DNA from: Ficedula albicollis
Taxonomy: Eukaryota; Chordata; Aves; Passeriformes; Muscicapidae
Reading direction: 5' to 3'
NCBI RefSeq assembly: GCF_000247815.1
Contig: NC_021675.1
Coordinates: 66,979,040-67,043,039, forward strand
DNA length: 64,000 bases
Shown here one piece after another: positions 61,491 to 64,000 of the stretch; position 1 is the stretch's first letter; every line of letters begins with the position of its first letter. Position numbers and translations under genes: made by a program. The notes beneath the pieces are model-generated. The model was not told the origin of the DNA. It did not search any database and was given only the letters and a program-made list of their open reading frames with translations.

Positions 61491-64000
61491 TGCCACTGCA
61501 GATTTATCCCAGTGCAATTCAGGGAAGCAGACAGCTGTATAAAACTGCAGTTACACAGTGATTAACCAAGCCATTTGATTTGCACTTAATGGTTTATTAC
61601 AGTCTTCTTTTAGTTTGGCTATATTTACTAAATCTGCCGTGGAGCAGCTTAGGGTCAGGATGCTAAATCAGCATAATGATTTTCAAACACTGTGCTGCTG
61701 TAGAGAAATTCACATATTTTTGCATGTCTCCTCTGCCCAAATGAAAAGGCTGATTCAGCAGCAGCAGCAGGGGCTGAGTGCAGAGCCAGCAGTGGGTGAC
61801 ACAGCTCCCCAGAGCCAAACCCTGCCCTGCCTCCTCCTGGCAGGGTTATCCCAGGACACACTTCCAAGTGCCATTACTCTGGCAGGGGATTAGGCTGTCT
61901 GAAGTGTGATTTACATCTAAGAATGTATGATAATTGAGTCAGAGCTGAGTGCTTTGACCCGTCTGACTTTGATGTTCGTGTGCTTTCCCCAGTGCCAGGC
62001 TGCACCCACTGGTGACAGAATTTTCCACTTTCATCCTTGTTTTGAGTTGACTGAAATCTACCTTTTCTCCTAAACTGGATAGCTATTGCCATCTCCCTGC
62101 CTGCTGCAGGAAAAGGCTAAGCAGGTTTTCCTCAGGGCAGGATCAGTGACAAGGCAGCCAGAAAGATACAAAGGGTAGGTCTGAATTAAAAAAAAAAAAA
62201 ATCAAAAATCCATTTGTTTTGACTGGGATGGCCCTGAAAGGATCCTCTCCAAGTGGCACCCCCTTGTTTATGGGGAAGGGCTGTGCAAGGTGATTCCTGC
62301 AGCCAGAAACAATCTCTGGGAGATTTCTTGACTCACTGAGCAAGCTGATTTACAGCCAGTGGGGGCTGAGAAGTGAAACTCTCTGTGTGGGTAGTCTTGG
62401 TTTAGTGTCTGATGAGGGTTAAAGCCACTGGGCCATAAATATCCTCAAATATCCAAATCAAATCAGGCAGTGGTGAGGGGTCAGGCTCCTGTTTCAGGAT
62501 AGATGCTGGAGCAGGGGGAACTTGGCTGGTTTGTGCTGATTCATTTAGTCCCATTTGATACCCAATAATATTTATGAGCCCCACTCTGCTGAAAGAAGGG
62601 GAGACAGCTCCTGCACCTCACAGCAGTGAGGTTAAACGGATGCAGTGTGCAGCTCCACAGCCCTGCCTGGTGCCTCACCCTGTGGGAGGAATTCCACCCC
62701 TGCACTTGGAAGGGTCAGGCAGGCACTGGGGCTGTGCAGGACCTGTCTGTAATTAGACACAGCCACTTCCTCACTGCTGAGCTGAAATCCATCAGAAAAT
62801 GCTGGGTAACAGCATTGATTTTACCATTTCTGGCAGAAAACCCCCCTGCCTTTCAGCTGTTGAGCAGACCCTGGAGCTGCTGCTGCTGCAGAGGGGAAGG
62901 GGAGCTGTTTGGCTCAGGAAGGCACTGCTAAAAGTCAATGCTGAGAAATTATCACTCTGTGTCCTTGTAGCGACCTTTTAGTTATTTTAGTCCTCTAGTC
63001 CTTTCAGTTATTCTCTCATTCTCTAGAAGCAAAGAGATTTTGTGGTTTTGCTTATCTACTTATTTACTCACTCCTCTTTTCAACCCTCTTCTCCCCAGGC
63101 TTTAGGGCCAGCCAAAGACCTCAGCTTTGTGAAGCTGAGTCCCAGGAGGCATGAAGCTCAAACAATTAAACCCAGGCTTGTTAACCCAAAACACCTCCCA
63201 GGACAGCCAGGTTCTGACTGCCTGAGCCTATTTTCAATCAGTTGCAAAGGTTTGGGATGATGACAAACCTTTGGCCGTGGCTCCCTGGGAACTGGATCGT
63301 TCCCGGTGCCACAGGTGTTGGCTGCCTTACCCATATCATTATCTAGCTGGAAAACATGCAGGGATGCTAATTTAAATGTCAGCTCTGCTTAGTATTTTAT
63401 CATCAAAAGGACATTGTGCAGCTATTATGTGACTTGCACAATTCATCTCAGGGAATGCCTCCTCTGGTGACCCAAAGTTGGTGGCAGCTCAGCACAGACT
63501 GAATATAAAAGTGGAATTTTATTAGGCTGCTGTTTAAGGATGAATCCAGCTGAAAACCACCTCCAGAGCTGCCTGGATCCTCTTCCAACTGTTTAAAACA
63601 AGTGTCACTAAATCAGACAAATGCTGGTGCTGGGACACAGCAGGCACTAATTTAACCCATATGCTCTGGGAGTGCTCCTACATCTGTTTGTTCTGGGCAC
63701 AACTAAACAGTGGAATTACATTTTTTTTCTCCCCCCTATCAAGTAAAATTGTATCACAAGCAAGCCATGCCATTTTAAGCCCACTGTGGCAGCTCACTAA
63801 TTGGTGCTGGTGTAGTGGAAACTGCAGGCTGCTGAGCAATTGGGGCAGGGCTGTTGGGTTTCCACAGCCAGAGTTTGGGAGGGGAGGATGCAGGGATGGC
63901 TTCTGTCAGGATCTGCTGATACTTCCCCGTGCCCATGGGGCCGGTGCCAGCTGGCTCTGAGACAGACCCATCCCTGGCCAAGGCTGAGTGGGGGCGATGC
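61491..64000. other. unique non-coding DNA
   Basis: A short A run occurs at about 62189-62201. The stretch 63330-63540 is AT-rich and repeat-free, and could be a conserved element. No gene is recognised up to the window end. Confidence 0.5.

Overview
The window looks like intergenic or intronic DNA from a bird, probably a songbird. The main evidence is a set of CR1 retrotransposon fragments in both orientations, recognisable by the avian CR1 3' end (TTCCAACCCAAACCATTCT, then ATTCTATG-type repeats) and by interior stretches of typical avian subfamilies. CpG is sparse and simple repeats are long. I found no bacterial-style gene, operon, tRNA, rRNA or CRISPR array. None of the open reading frames resembles a known protein domain, and the longest ones lie in simple repeats or homopolymers. 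I therefore annotate no CDS. Short exons cannot be excluded by eye.

Layout. 1-9.8 kb: unique DNA, CR1 3' ends (1.8, 3.5-4.1, 5.8-5.96 kb) and early tandem duplications. 9.8-21 kb: unique DNA with 57-84 bp duplications, an A16-C62-A20 block, a CR1 piece at 16.8 kb and a possible MIR fossil at 17.5 kb. 21.0-21.7 kb: an uninterrupted run of exactly 700 C. 22-27.5 kb: a CR1 copy, a 69-T run, a 17-bp minisatellite and a nested duplication block (26.6-27.2 kb). 27.5-35 kb: mostly unique, ending in about 70 copies of the heptamer AAGAAAG. 35.4-39 kb: an old degraded CR1/L3-like fragment and a younger CR1. 43.4-44.6 kb: a probable minus-strand solo LTR carrying three successive tandem duplications. 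46.7-47.9 kb: back-to-back duplications running into a CR1, then an opposite-strand CR1. 50.2-50.6 kb: a nine-copy 49-bp minisatellite with higher-order structure. 54.4-64 kb: a CR1 3' end, two short duplications, an old CR1/L3-like fossil (59.4-60.3 kb) and a MIR-like fossil (61.4 kb).

No set of genes acts together here. The most distinctive feature is the number of directly abutting, two-copy tandem duplications: 19 loci, with units of 41-357 bp, ranging from apparently identical to visibly diverged. This suggests a repeated local duplication process in this lineage, or in part an assembly effect. The 700-bp poly-C is the strangest single object and should first be treated as a possible sequencing or gap-filling artefact.
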